NCBI GenBank assembly: GCA_963169105.1 | Contig: OY720632.1 | Location: forward strand, 59,863,136 to 59,927,135 | DNA length: 64,000 bases | Reading direction: 5' to 3' | Source of the DNA: Ceriagrion tenellum | Taxonomy: Eukaryota > Arthropoda > Insecta > Odonata > Coenagrionidae | Shown here: one piece after another, positions 1-12,304 of the stretch | Layout of the letters: each line of letters begins with the position of its first letter | How positions within the stretch are numbered: the stretch's first letter is position 1 | The notes under the pieces: model-generated | What the model saw: only the letters and a program-made list of their open reading frames with translations | Databases searched by the model: none | Told to the model about the DNA's origin: nothing | Program-made: the position numbers and the translations under genes

Positions 1-442
1 GGCTTTTAGTCGACGGTTAACTCAGTTGAATATCATGATTGTATGCAGTGTATTTCCCTGTGGTTACAAGAGTTTACTAAAGGAACCGGGAATAAAGAAC
101 TAAGTGGCTGGCACACAATAATCGTAACAAACTCTCAGAACCACCTCCCTCGCGATCTCAATTTTTTTCCTCGCGACCACAATTTTTGTCGATTTTTTTC
201 GTGAAAAATATTTCTGATTTTGTCGGCGTTCTCACATGACCCCGCTGCTAATTTAGTGAAACAAAGGGCGAACCACGCGTTATCCTCCCCAGTGTAGCGT
301 TTCTCGTCGTGTAGACATCACCCCAGCAGATACAGACCTCTTTGGACAGCTTTCTTGCGCGACACGGGTCCACTGCCTTTGAAGCTGGTCCTAGTGCCGA
401 AAGATCAATAAGAGAAGAGACCCCATAATGCCTTTGGTCTTT
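1..442. other. Intergenic sequence, no gene seen
   Basis: No recognisable gene. A 65-codon minus-strand frame (248-445) matches nothing I know and ends in the flank of the LINE relic that follows. Around 147-196 there is an imperfect two-unit repeat built on ctcgcga followed by an A/T run, probably slippage. Confidence 0.5.
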
Positions 443-986
443 CATTGCTGGTTTAATCCTAAGATTGGTCGACTGCAGCCCTCCACCCTTCCCTATCTAA
501 TGCTAGTTCCCTTACCTCCTTGTATCTCTTCCTATGTACTTTCCTCTTTATTTGGTCCATGAACTTATTTCTGGGTCTCCCTCTGAGGACTTTTCCCTCT
601 ATTTTGCCTTCACCTATGTTCTTCATAAATCCATTGTGTCTCAGGGTGTGTCCAATCCGTCTTCTTATTCCATTCTCTATGGTGTTCCATATGGTCCTTT
701 CGTCTTTTACTCTCTTGTATGCTTCATCATTTCATATCTGTCCGTTAATTTTATCTTTAGCATCCTCCACCAGCACCAGGTTTCGAAGGCTTCTAGTCTT
801 TTCTGGTCAGCTTTTCCATTGGTCCACGCTTCCGATCCATAGAGTCCTACGTTCCACACGAATGTTTTCAATTACTCTCTCCTGGTTTGTAGTCCTATCT
901 TCTTTGAGCACAGCGGTTGTCTTTTTCCAATGAACGCCGTCTTCTCCGCTTGATGTCCATTATACTTCTTCTGCCCCACGTGATGT
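443..986 (-). pseudogene. RTE-like LINE 3' fragment, copy A (decayed)
   Basis: This is the 3' end of a non-LTR retrotransposon on the minus strand. Reading minus from about 842 gives YGSEAWTNGKADQKRLEAF, then ETWCWWRMLKIKLTD. That is the conserved segment after the reverse transcriptase of RTE-type LINEs. Stops and frameshifts follow at once, so no protein can be made. The 3' untranslated end (caatcttaggatt on minus, near 452-475) is shared with copies at 23991-24655 and 16278-16790, so these are one family. Compared with the 24 kb copy it lacks about 15 bp near 945. Only a few hundred bases of an element usually over 3 kb remain, as expected for 5' truncation. The RTE assignment rests on the C-terminal motif and is less certain than the LINE call. 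Confidence 0.8.
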
Positions 987-1499
987 GAGTGAAGAAGTGC
1001 TACGGACGGAATTAAGGTCCTTATACAGGGGAATTTCCTCTTTCCAGACCTAAAGCAATAATATCTGTACCTCTCTCTCCCCTCCTCGCTGTCTCCATTT
1101 ATCAGAGTTTTAAATTAATTTTATGTTAATTCATTATTGTTTTTAGTTTTAAGTACTATATTCTCTATAAAATATGCTCTTGGCACTCATTTTGGAGTGT
1201 TTAGAGACGAATCAATTGGACTTACACTGATCCAAATGGAAATTATTGCCTTGGTCTTCGTCGGTTTCGGATTTTGCCGATAGGTTTCGGATGAATGAAA
1301 TTGAGGTATCACCGAAGTCTCAAAGTGAATGACTCGGACGATATGTGAACCAACTTTCATGGAGATGAAATTGAAAGTCTGACTCCGAGTATGCGAGAAA
1401 TTTCTTAAGAAAAACTTGTTAGTAAGTGAAAATGGCCCGTTCCTCAGTGGCCATGGAGACCAGCAGCCCTAATAGCATTGCTATATTCAGGTTCTTAAG
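987..1499. other. Intergenic sequence, no gene seen
   Basis: AT-rich sequence with no reading frame or repeat that I recognise. Confidence 0.5.
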
Positions 1500-1706
1500 T
1501 TAAAAAGGATCAGGTGGAATGGGTGACGAGTTCCTTTCCTCTTCCGATATTTGCGCCTCCTCATCCTCTTCTGAAGAGAGTTGCTTCCCACTCACTCCGC
1601 TCATTCTCTGTTTCCTTTCATGGTTAGCTTTAGCTAGGCCCTCTTTCACTTTTAACTTGTCGACATATTCTTTTGCTGCTTCATGCATGCGTTTTTTCTC
1701 ACGTAA
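1500..1706 (-). CDS. Unrecognised coding-like C-terminal fragment
   Basis: This minus-strand frame is open from 1706 to a stop at 1500-1502, with its first ATG at 1688. The peptide is highly charged. It starts REKKRMHEAAKEYVDKLKVK, has a basic helix-like stretch (EGLAKANHERKQRMSG), then an acidic serine-rich tail (QLSSEEDEEAQISEEE), and ends SSPIPPDPF. A basic helix followed by an acidic tail resembles the C-terminus of a nuclear or transposon-encoded protein, and the composition differs from the random frames nearby. I do not recognise the family. An in-frame stop lies just upstream (1707-1709), so a complete protein would need an exon boundary there, or this is a relic. It could also be chance. 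Confidence 0.25.
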   Translation of the reverse strand, partial: LREKKRMHEAAKEYVDKLKVKEGLAKANHERKQRMSGVSGKQLSSEEDEEAQISEEERNSSPIPPDPF

Positions 1707-3839
1707 TTATAACCAGGAGTCACAACTTATGTAGTCACTATAGCATTGAGTATTCACCTTTAAGCATTAGTAGAGCACAGATTAGCTCTTTTCTCAGTTT
1801 TCCTCCGATGCCCTCTACCATAGTTACTCTTAAAAGTTCGTCGAGGTTCCACAACGGCACCTTTTCATGAATGGGTGTATATCTAGATCAGTTTTCATTT
1901 ACATAATTGTTACGCAGACTACTTTGTCTCACAGAATCCACAAAAATACATTGTCATCCTAAAACTATCATGAAACTGATTATCTATGAGTTTTCATTTG
2001 GTTTTAAATGGTCCTCTTCTGCGGTACAGCTCGTAATGAACTTCCCTCAAAAATTTTGGTGAATCAATTGGCTGACCATGGATTAAAAAAACTCACCAAC
2101 GTTGACACCAGCATATTTCGTGAGTAGGTATATATCTTAGCAAGATAAATTTTTAAGCACCTTCACCACGAACAGATAGAGGGCTTAGTATGTATTTATT
2201 TTTTATTGTTTTGGGCGCTAAATGTCTGATTAGAATCCCTATATTTTGAGCTATTCATACCTACATCTCAAGAAGTCTTTTTTTTCATGTTTGGCCTCTC
2301 CAAGCATCGCCCATTTATTTCACTTATGAATGTTTTTCTTCTATATTGAATTGAACTAATTGAACCAATGAAAAATTGAACTAATGACTGTTTTCAAAGT
2401 GCGGTACTTAAGACCGGAAGTACTGAAGGTGGGTTAGTTGTGGGTTTGATTAGACTGTCTTAGTTGCTTTTTTTTAACGAATCTGATAAAAGAAATATTT
2501 ACAAAGCACTTGCTCCATGTCAGAATTTCCGAGTTCAAATTGACAACTCACAGATGGCGGACTAATTATTGATGCCCACCTTCTTTGATTACCTGATGAA
2601 GTACCATCATCAACTCAAACAATATTCAAGCTCTCAAAGTCTCACCAATGTTCATCTATGTGTTCCATTATTGAAAGGAATAGCGGCCTCTTTCTCCTTT
2701 CATAATTTTTAACCTTGATGTGTCCATTCCCTAACCAACGTACATCATGTGTCCTCATTGGAACTCTCGGAACTTAATAATGGAATCGTGAACGTAATTA
2801 CAGCTTCAGACGTCAGCCACAGAGGCATTTAATGCTGGATTTCAGAGGCCAGAGCCATACCTTTCTTTGAATTTTAAATAAATTGTATTGTCTCTAGCAA
2901 TAAGCTCTGATGAATGGAAAAGGAATACTTTTCTGAGTGAAAGAAAGAAAACTCCTCCTCATTAGTACTCATTATCCTCCTGTATAATATTACGCGTGTC
3001 ATGATTTTAATTGACGGAGTGGACTTCCGCCTTCCATTTCAGCTGATATAATAACTGCACTTAGTATTAGCTAGGAGGATCTAAACATTCCATTCATTTG
3101 AAAGTTTTAAGGCTATCTTTTCATGCACGAATTCCCTCTCTGCAGTGCATTCTTATATACAGCATGGATCAAAGTGCATTAGTTTTATATGGTTGAATAA
3201 GTTTATGACACAGAAAAATGTTGCTCTTAACTTTTAGCCAAATTATGAGGCACCCATTTCATGGAATCCATCAGATATTAGAGTTATTTGAAAGTAATGA
3301 AGCAGGTAATCTATTTATGAAAACATCCTTCCCTGTAATTTAAAAGAATAATTATTATCATTTGATCACATGAATCCATGCATGTTTTATCGACTTTTCC
3401 GTTTCCATTCCAATTCGTCTCTTGAAAATTTTTCCTGGCCTGATATTTTGCCGCATATAACTATAACTAACCGCACGAGCATAGAAGTTGCCACAAAATT
3501 ACCATTTATTTTGCTAAGTGTTCATCTCCTCTGCACCATTAAGGAATTGGAATATAAACATGAATGAGAAGCGTGTCTTCTCAAGTATTTTTAATTTATT
3601 TAAATGAGACTAAGTCAGCCACTTAAGTGCAGCAATACCAGATCATGACGTATTAAGTGTCTTCCTTAGGGAATACAAATTTTACCCTTCATTATGAAGT
3701 AGTGTCTAAGAATGTGAAGCTGAAGATCATTAAATACCATCAATGCTCGCTTTAATGGCTGCTATGCATTTCGTCTGGCGCGTGAAGACAGTAAAATTGA
3801 CTCAGATGAATGCTTAATTACTAGTGAGAGGATTATAGA
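1707..3839. other. AT-rich intergenic stretch
   Basis: About 2.1 kb of AT-rich DNA. The frames of up to 65 codons look random, and I see no repeat family shared with the rest of the window. Confidence 0.5.
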
Positions 3840-4930
3840 GTTAAATTGAAAGCACTATGAAGCATGTAATTTGGAATATGAGCGTCCTTGATCGAGGGAT
3901 GTGTGGATGGCGCATTCGGGCGAGAGAAATGAAGCGAATTAGTGGCGGGGCTACTCGACCGGACAGCGTTAAGGCGGGCCGGGGAAAGGCCGAGAGAGGA
4001 ATATCATTTGTCGGAGTGAAGTGAGAATGGACAGGCGGGGAAAGGGGGGGTGGGTACGGGAGGAGGTTCCGCCCTCCATCGCATCCGCCAGGGAAGTAAT
4101 GAATGGGAGTCGGGAGGAGAGAAAGTGATGAACGGTGTAAGAATAAGGAGAGAATAAATATCGGGATAAACTTTTGGGGAGGTGGGAAGAGAGGAATAAG
4201 AGAGAGCGACGAGGAGGTGGGTGTGAGGGGGTGGGACGCGTGGTAGGAGGAGGAGGAGGTGTAGGCAGGGAAGGGGGCGGATAGTAGGACCGGCCGGGGC
4301 GCGAGATCATAAACATGGCGGAAGGCGCATGGGTGGCCGTGGGGAATGGGAGGAGGGTAGTGTGTTGCAGGGAGTGGCGCAGGATTTAGGATTCGGGCGA
4401 AGGGTTTAAAGAGGAGGTGGTGAGGGCAGGAGGGGGAAGACAGGGGGGGAGGAACAAGGACACCGAGAGGACTCACACGAAGGCGCACGTTTCGGAGCCA
4501 AATGGCGATAATGAGGATGTATTAATGAGGGGGGCGCGGGAGTGAGGGAGGGCGAGGTGTCTTTCGGGGGCGCGAATTACGACGACATCCGGACGGGAGA
4601 CAAAGTGGATAGAGGCGGAAAATCACGCCCGCTTGATGGCCGGAGCGCTCGGGGATGAGGGAAGCGTTTGACGGGGCGCGAAAAAAAAATTCCGGGCAGG
4701 TCTTCCCTGAAAGGCAAACGACAGAAATCGATTTGTGTTTTGAGGCTGAAGAATTCAACTCGCTCCCCCGCCCCACCTGTCGACGCCGGACATGTGAGCG
4801 GTACTTTATTTGTCCTCCTCTGCTGTGGCTTCTCCTCATTAACGCAAAATCAGGTTTTGTCAAGCTAGCTTTCGTTGGAGCCCGATTGACAAACTTACGT
4901 TTTACGCCGCGGCAATGTTCTTCACCGCTA
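3840..4930. other. GC-rich, purine-rich block
   Basis: The plus strand is strongly purine-rich from about 3,960 to 4,560, with many GGGG and GAGG runs and scattered CpG. The longest open frame is 215 codons on the minus strand (3841-4488). Its product is almost only Pro, Ser, His, Leu and Arg, as expected from reading a purine-rich strand in reverse, so I do not call a gene. It is one of about fifteen such blocks. It could be a CpG island or open-chromatin element, but no TATA, initiator or splice context points to a gene. Confidence 0.5.
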
Positions 4931-5880
4931 TTGCTCTTTTTTCAATCCTAAATCTGTCTTAAGAACCTCTGGTTTCCCTTTTGAGTCATTGAGCATAGCC
5001 ACCAAATCCATTTCTTCTCATTGCCATTCAGGAAAAGCTTTAGGCTGAAAGCCAATACGAGTTAAATTTCCGGTCCATTCAGTGGATCTCGCTTTTCAGT
5101 TGTTTTTTACTAATAACGCGAGCATCACTTCTTCAAGGAAATGTCATTATTCTTCTTGCTACCAGTGAATTCAATATTTTTGGTGGTAAACTGTACCTTT
5201 TTCCATTCTGTGGCCGTCAGTCATTGGTGGCAATATAACGAGATTTTAATATGGCATAAAAGTTTCTCGACCCATCTTACCTGTTTATTGCACATATTGT
5301 TATCCAAGTCGATTTTGAAAAGAGGAACGTTCAATTTAAGAAATTAGGTTTCCCTTTACTTCCCTATGTTGCAGACAAATCGCGCGCAATTAGATTATTG
5401 GAACGAACGAACTGTTATTCTTGGAACTACCACATAATGATCCTGAATCTGAAGTGTAAGTAGACACCCAAAGTCCAATTTGCAAATGGAATTGAATTAT
5501 TTAGTTCGCATTTTGGCATAGGTAAAAGGTGTGTATAGGCGCCACAAAAAGTTTTCTAAAAGCTAAGATTTTACATGTAATTTGAATGATCTAAGAAGAC
5601 GAGAAACATTCCTTTGATGAATGATCTGGTATTTCACGGCGTGTGATGAATGAATCGGCCTCGGGAACCCGGTGGAAATTCTGAGAAAAGTTCACTTACC
5701 CAGAAATCGGAGACGTATTACCCAATTATTACCGGAGACATACCCACTTACCCCTGTTTACCCAGCAATCGGAGGCATATTTTCTTTAAAAAAAAAAAAC
5801 TTCATCGAAAAACTATTCCTTTGCCGATCGAAAGTCTTTAAATTTGATGTCACCTAACATTAGGAATGGATTGGATATTT
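4931..5880. other. Intergenic sequence, no gene seen
   Basis: AT-rich DNA without a recognisable frame. A short imperfect internal repeat (ttaccc plus atcggag units) lies around 5,697-5,780. Confidence 0.45.
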
Positions 5881-6168
5881 GGGGAGATGACCGACAGCTG
5901 AGGTTATTTGCGCCATGGGGAACAGGCAAGGGAAGAAGGGTGGATAGAAATCCGGCGTCGGCATCAGCCTGCTCTTAACGAAAAGCGCCAAGGGGATCAC
6001 GGCTCAACGTCTCATCCATCAGACGGAGTACTGTACTTGAAGTGCCCTCCACAAGACACCCAAGTAGGGATCGGGTTTCCTCTGAAAACATCCACCTCGG
6101 CAGGGATTTGAACCCTGGCCGCCCGTATGGTTGGCCAATACTCTAGCCACCACACCGACCCAATCCCC
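5881..6168 (-). mobile_element. tRNA-derived SINE (family 1), copy 1, full length
   Basis: On the minus strand the copy begins near 6168 with a tRNA-like head. It has an A-box-like TGGCTAGAGTATTGG and a B box GGTTCAAATCC, inside a perfect 5-bp T-arm (CAGGG / CCCTG). About 215 bp of body follow, ending near 5881. A and B boxes are the internal RNA polymerase III promoter of tRNA genes and tRNA-derived SINEs. The same body recurs at 6389-6677, 7113-7280 and 38441-38763, all in this orientation. There is no long A tail. The ATTT present on both flanks is too short to count as a secure target duplication. Confidence 0.8.
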
Positions 6169-6388
6169 ATTTACTGGTATCGTCAGCAACATCGTCATGT
6201 ACGAAAACATCATGAACATTGAATACGTCAACAACTAGAGAGACCCACGATCAAGCGCGCGGAAGATTACGGCAAAACCGAGCCGTGATGGTGCCTTCTG
6301 CCTCCCAAGAGCCAAATTTTGTTTCGACCAGTCTTTTATCTTCTTCCAGGGAGTTTTAATCCGGAAAATACGATTTGATTGGTTATTA

Positions 6389-6677
6389 CGGGAGGCGACC
6401 GACAGCTTAGATCATTTGCGCCATAGGGGATTGGTAAGGGAGGAAGGGTGGATAGAAATCCGGCGTCGGCATCAGCCTGCTCTTAACGAAAGGCGCCAAG
6501 GGGATCACGGTTAAACGACTCATCCATCAGACGGAGTACTGTACTTGAAGTACCCTCCACAAGACACTCAAGTAGGGATCAGGTTATCTCTGAAAAACAT
6601 CCTCCTTTACTGGGATTTGAACCCTGGCCGCCCGTATGGTTAGCCAGTACTCTAGCCACTACATCAACCCGATCCCC
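6389..6677 (-). mobile_element. tRNA-derived SINE (family 1), copy 2, full length
   Basis: Same length and layout as the copy 220 bp upstream, with most bases identical. The tRNA-like head lies at the right end (minus strand), with the B box GGTTCAAATCC still intact. The A-box region is slightly changed (TGGCTAGAGTACTGG). The 211 bp between the two copies are unrelated, so these are two insertions or a duplication of a larger unit, not a tandem array. Confidence 0.8.
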
Positions 6678-7112
6678 CGATCTTCTAATTAAATGATTAA
6701 ATCGAAAGACCAGAGGTTACATAACAACTAAATTCACTTTCGAGCTCATCAGTTGCAAACGTTGTGCCTCAACATACTCCACCGGCGATTCAATTCAAGG
6801 GTCACCTCCAAAAGTCGCAGTCAAAGCTCATCTCCTCACTCGATCAAAAATTTATAAACTTTTAATGAAACTAAAATTCTACAAAAATTATTCGCAGTCA
6901 GAATTTTTCAATGAAAATTTAAGTATAAGATCGTCTTTCAACATGAACTAGAGAAAAGTGAAAATTATTGCGTAAAAATTTGTGAAAGTTGAAAATTTGT
7001 TGTGTGACAGATCATTTCATTCCATTACCACTTTGCTATTATTGGATTTGACTGCGAATGGTCTACACGTCGTTGTAAGCGGCTCGATAAGATGTCTTAT
7101 AATGTTCTGGTG
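6678..7112. other. AT-rich spacer between SINE copies
   Basis: AT-rich, with no gene or repeat recognised. Confidence 0.5.
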
Positions 7113-7280
7113 CAAGGGAAGAAGGGTGGATAGAAACCTGTCGTCGGCATAAGCTTGCTCTTCACGAAAGACGCCAATGAGACCACGGTTTAACGTCTCA
7201 TCCGACAGACGGATTACTGCACTTGAAGTTCCCTCCACAAGACACTCAAGTAGGGAGCGTTTTTCCACTGAAAAACCGCC
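7113..7280 (-). mobile_element. tRNA-derived SINE (family 1), copy 3, body only
   Basis: Matches the middle of the two copies upstream, from the gaagggtggatagaaa segment to the caagtaggga segment. It lacks both the tRNA-like head and the far 3' end. With no A or B box it has no promoter of its own. It is more diverged than copies 1 and 2. Confidence 0.7.
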
Positions 7281-10151
7281 TAACGTTAAAATAAGTTGGC
7301 TTTTTTGTCAGATGGAGCCCACTTCACTTTTTAAATATAACTTATTAACTATTTCAATACTTAGAGGTATTTTTATCCGTTATCTTTCATTTCTTTAGTG
7401 TATTATTTAGGCATCTGAGAAAAAATTTTCCTCTCAATCTTACCTATTACACAGCATTTGACTCATAGCGTCAAGGATTATATTACACGGTTTTTGGAGT
7501 CTCGTAGCTCCCGAAACCAGAATGTGAGTGTAACTTATAGTAGGAGTGTGGGCGTGGTTCTTCGAGGAAGGTATTAAGTTTCATGGAGGAGTATACATGG
7601 AAACAATGGAAATCATACATTCGAGACTCAAGTCGTTTAAAGTGATAGATTTCTATTAGCCTGTTTTAACTCATAGAGGTTGTTGTTAAGAACATGGCAG
7701 GAAAATAAAATTGAGTTAAGATCTCATTTCCATAATTAAAGGCAATAATACTGCGCTAAAAATCGTGGGATAGCCTTCACAATTTCCTTAGTCTAGAACC
7801 CTGCATGTTTTTTGATGATTTGACCAGTTATTTGTATCCGGTTCTCAAGTTCTGGAGCCAGTGCAAAGTCTTTTCTTAGCACATTGATTCCCCAGTGGCT
7901 CATTTAAGTTGGACCAGCTAGGCATGTATGAAGCGGTTGATATACCCTCTCCTAGTTATGAGAATAGGTTTGTTCTTTTATGAAAGAGTATCATTCCTTC
8001 TTGTATAGGTGTACTTTTAACAACATTCTATGCATTAAACTGAAAGAATTCAGTGACATATGTGCAACAAAAGCTATCAGTAAACTAGTTACTTGGTAAA
8101 TATATTGATTCTGCCTTACCTAAAATCTCCCACAATTAGTTTTCAGTCTCCCATTCTCGTGTTCGGTCTCCCATTGTATTATCCCATTATATATCTCCCA
8201 TTATATATATATTTCAAATCTCATACCGGTTGGGAAAATTTTAAAAAACATCAAAATATCAATGAAGAGTCGCTGGTGGATGAAATATCGCATACAAAGG
8301 ATTAGTCTATCAAGGACGCTAGACGAAGATAAAAGGATAAAAACGACGCATAATCAATTTAAGAAAGACCGTATGGTATCCAGAACTGAATACTTAGAAA
8401 AACGGTTGAGAAGGACGGAAAATTTGAAACGAGAAAAAGAAGCCTTGAATCACACAGGAAACACTGGTTCTAAAGTAAGTGAGAGGGAAATAGAAAAAAC
8501 TGGGTAAAATGGAAGGACAGCAGCTTTATAAAACCACAAGGAATATGATTAGGGGTAAGCAATAAAGGCCATGCAACAATCAAATAACTTATTTCAAAGT
8601 GTACCTCCTCTTCTATCTCCCTAATTCGGAGCAGCCTACAGAACTGTATAAAGTCACTTCGAAGATTTCTTTATCAAGGGCAATGTCCTTGGGAGAGAAT
8701 AAAAAGAAAATCATGAAATAAACGGGAAAACATAAAATGGATAGAAAGAGTGAGAGGATAAACCATACGTTGGTCCTAAAGTAAGTCCTGTGCATGACTA
8801 TTGAAAACGGGCATGAAATTTTAGTCTTAGAATTTTATGCTGCAGTTAAAGACTCAAGAGTGAGAAAGGAACCAGGAATTGATGCAATTCCCTCGCTTGG
8901 AGTTGCTGAAGTATGCAAGATTGAGATCCGTAAATTAGCCAATCCATTTGAACTGAGATATTCATTCATCTGGGGAAATACAACTGGGCTCTTAAAAGGA
9001 AGTAATCTTTCATATCTTCTTAAATCTTGCAGCTCTTTGCCTCCAAAAGATTTTTCATGGCTGATTAAAAGGGATGTTTTTGGGTATAATGACAATGCTT
9101 ATTGCACACATTAAAATATTTAAACTAAAGCACGGATAAATGAAAAGTACCAAGTGTGCAGATTACAATAGGACCGCTCGAATTGAAGCCCGATGTAAAA
9201 TAAGAACCTAAAAGAATAGTAGCATAATGTAGCAAAGAAGCTACACGAGGCCTGCTGAGGCTTTGCCAAAGAAGGAAAGTCTTAGGAAATGCGAAGACTT
9301 TACAATTATTTTCTTGGCTTTTTATTGTTTTCAGGATTTATCGCTTTTGGCTCCTTTTGCACAGCAATATGCCTCTCTTCCTTGGAGACATCATGAGGAT
9401 GGACGTATGTATATACGATGGACACCAAACATGATACAATGCAAATTATTTTTAAAAATCGCAAAAACGTGAAGAATAATTACCTTAAGCCAGAATAATC
9501 TAAATTAGACTGGAACAGGAGATGCAAAAAATCTATTAAAAAGAACAACCATGTTTCAGGAGAAGAATTTTCACGAAAAAACTCTTTTATCCGTGTTAAC
9601 TTCTCATTGGGAAAACAATTTAAGAAGACAATAGAAAATATGATTACTTCATCGGCATGGACCTAGAAAGAGCCTCAGATGTGGATTGGAGCAGAATGCT
9701 GACTACAGCGAATAGTATTCAAAAAGTATAGTACGCGTTCTGTATGTAGAACAGCGGGTATTAATCAAAGGCTGTTGCAGTATGGCAGAAGGAAAAGTGA
9801 GAAATGTGCGCCGTCAAGGCACCCAAAAAAAACTTCACCCCCTCTTCAAATTAACACAAATATTCACAAATATTTTTCATATACAGAAAACTAAAATTCT
9901 TGAAAGAAATAAAGAAGGCAAAGATATATGATGATAGCATAAAATTGCGCATTTGAAATTATTTTCTATTTGGGGTAAACGATAATTAGTAATTCAAGAA
10001 TAAAGCAACATAGCCCGATGAAGGAAGGCGTTCAACAAGAGAAGTCTTTTAAAATCCTGCAAAACTGGCCCGGAAGTGAGGAATTACCTGAAACATATAT
10101 TTGGTGCATGCTGTTACATGACAATAAAACCTGGACAGTAAATAATGATCG
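7281..10151. other. AT-rich intergenic stretch with a short TCTCCCATT repeat
   Basis: About 2.9 kb with no recognised gene. Between about 8,125 and 8,205 the motif tctcccatt (or tctcccaca) recurs four to five times with unequal spacing. A frame at 8262-8507 gives a lysine- and arginine-rich peptide with no motif. A 106-codon frame at 8794-9114 is likewise unrecognised. Confidence 0.45.
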
Positions 10152-10233
10152 GAGAAAATAAAATACTTTGTAATATTCCACTACGATTTATTCTTACCCG
10201 ACCGGTTTCAATGCTAGTGCGTCATTTGCAAGG
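10152..10233 (-). repeat. Single-arm hammerhead-type repeat (Penelope/retrozyme-like), half copy
   Basis: On the minus strand, a degenerate box (AAATGACGC) is followed by a short stem region, then GAAACCGGTCGG and about 65 bp of AT-rich sequence. The GAAACCGRTCGG segment is also found in the palindrome at 58993-59151, but here I see no mirrored second arm. The hammerhead relationship is inferred from that shared layout and is weak for this copy. Confidence 0.35.
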
Positions 10234-10284
10234 GTGCATTCTCCAAGATTTTGGGAGTGCGCGCCACATGTATACCAAATTCTC

Positions 10285-10300
10285 GGGGGGGGGGGGGGGG
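10285..10300 (+). repeat. Poly-G run (16 G)
   Basis: Uninterrupted run of 16 G on the plus strand in otherwise AT-rich sequence. Such runs vary in length by slippage and can form G-quadruplexes. Confidence 0.9.
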
Positions 10301-10429
10301 TGGATGGATCTTCTTCCCTAGCTTTAGTTACATAAAATCCTCATAATACACAATTAACTATATCAACAATTCTTCGTTCAAATGCAAAAAATTAATTATG
10401 CGTGAATTTTCATCCCATATATTATGAAG

Positions 10430-12304
10430 GAGAGAACAGATCAAATCCTTGGATAATTTTCTAAACGAGGGTAGATCAGATGCACTGTAAAGGAAAGCAA
10501 AGCACTTGATGGTCGGTGGTAAGACAAGAGGAGCTGCATTTATAACAGAAGAGACAGGAAAGTTGACAGTAAAGCCAAAAGAGATCCAAGAAAGGTGGAA
10601 GAAATACGTCGACGAGTTCTGTCGTAAGGAAATAAGGCCCAGTAGGTGACATATAGAAAGGGAAGATGACATCGACAGAAATGGCATCGGACCAGGTATC
10701 CTTGATAGTTAAATCAAAAGACAACTATGAGACATGAAAAGAAATAAGGCGGTGGAAATAGATAACCGGCAGAGCAGGAGCCATAACGGAAGAGGGAAAC
10801 ATTTTGCCATAATTTGTAGGATTTATGAGGATGGAGTGTGGCCGGAAGACATATCGAATAAAACACTCATTCCAATACCGAAGTAGAGCAAGGCCAAAAC
10901 TTGCGAAGACTGCAGGATGAAAAGCTTAATACCCCATGCAGCCAAAGTAATCCGAAGAATTATAAATAGAAGGCTAGAGAGCAAGGCTAACGAATACCTG
11001 GGGGACGACCAGTTCGAGTTTAGGAGAGGGCAGGGAATGCAGGAGGCTATAGGAGTGATGAGGACGCAAGTAGAATGGTATAAGGGAAGGGTACATTTTA
11101 GTTTTCGAGAAGGGAAATAGGGTGGACTGGGCGAAATAAATAGAAGTACTGAAGAAATCTGTGGTCGATTGGAGGGACAGACGATTCATTCGGAATCTCT
11201 GAATGAACCTGACGTGTAAGGGTAGCCGAGGGAGACCTGGGATAAGCCATGATAGGACGGAGAGTGCGGCAGGGGTGCCCAATATCGCCGTCGCTTTTTA
11301 AGTTGTATTCAGAAGAAATGGCAAGGGAGGCATAAGTAGAGATGGAGAGGAATAAAGGTGGGAGGGGATCTGATGAAGGAAGAGAAGGAAGTGAGGTTTG
11401 CAGATGATCAAGCTTTGGCTAATAATTCATCTAAGGGGTTACAGTCAATTATGAATGCGTTAGAGATACAGCGCGAGAGATATGGCATGAAGATAAATCA
11501 TAAGAAGACGAAAGTGATGAGATCCTCTCGAAGCAAGGAAACATAACTTAAGGGCAAGAGGGCACAAAATAGAGAAAGTCGAGCAATATACATATATGGT
11601 TTGTATTTTGGAGGAGAAGAGGTTCGGTGGTAGAGAAAAAAGACACAGAACTACCATATCTAAAGAAGCATTTTCAACTGGATTTGAATTGATGAGGGGG
11701 TGTGAGTACAGACGTTAAGGAAAGGCTAGTGAACACACTAATACGGAGCGCGGCACTGTAGGGGGAGGATACCTGGCTATTGCGAAAAGAGGGTATACGG
11801 AGAATAAACTGAGAAAATACTGCCCAGGGCATGGGTGTTTGTGTCTCGTCCGTTGTTACTGTTATTCACCCGACGTAAATTGGCACATTGTGCTGTATTC
11901 GGGGTAGTGAAGATAAATAAATAAAGGCGATTGAGATGTGGTTTTGGAGAAAAATGGAAAAGGTGAGCTGGGTAGCGATGGAAGACGATCGAGGAGGCTT
12001 CGGATGTTGTTGGAATGGAGAGAAAACTAGTGGCGGAGATCCGGAGGAGGCAGAAGAAATGGATGGAGGACACTTTGAAAGGAGAGGGAATATTGAAGAT
12101 AGTAACAGTGGGGAAAGCAATGGGGAAGAGGGGAACAGAAAGAGAGTAGATAGGAATTATGGACGAAATAAGAAGAGGGAGACGATATGAGGAATTCAGA
12201 AGCGGAAACGGAGCTGATCGTACATGGGAGCCCAAATGGAACGATATGCCAAGAGGATTAAATCTGCCCAAAACTTACCAATCAGCTGGTAGAAAACTCA
12301 AATG
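10430..12304 (+). pseudogene. LINE reverse transcriptase relic, copy D (longest in window)
   Basis: Decayed non-LTR retrotransposon on the plus strand, readable by switching frames. It starts in the linker before the reverse transcriptase (TGKLTVKPKEIQERWKKYVD near 10,550). Next come RT motifs RIYEDGVWPEDI and TLIPIPK near 10,830-10,890, then IPHAAKVIRRIINRRLESKA and YLGDDQFEF (10,930-11,020). The catalytic FADDQA is intact at about 11,398-11,416, followed by GMKINHKKTKVM. The C-terminal region (EIRRRQKKWMEDTLKG, then MPRGLNLPKTYQSAGRKLK) reaches a stop near 12,301. Several in-frame stops (for example after IPIPK) and frameshifts rule out function. The 5' end, including the endonuclease, is missing. 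The clade is RTE-like at best guess. Confidence 0.85.

Noticed and set aside
3841..4488. 215-codon minus frame
   Set aside because: Composition is almost entirely Pro, Ser, His, Leu and Arg, explained by the purine-rich plus strand. It has no motif, and a second frame overlaps it.
5881..6677. Tandem array of SINE copies
   Set aside because: The 220 bp between the copies are unrelated to the SINE, so they are separate insertions or part of a larger duplication.
8262..9114. Basic 81-codon frame and 106-codon frame as genes
   Set aside because: No motif, start context or neighbouring exon. Lengths are within the random range for this stretch.
10430..12304. Active LINE
   Set aside because: Stops after IPIPK and in the C-terminal part, several frameshifts, and no endonuclease domain.
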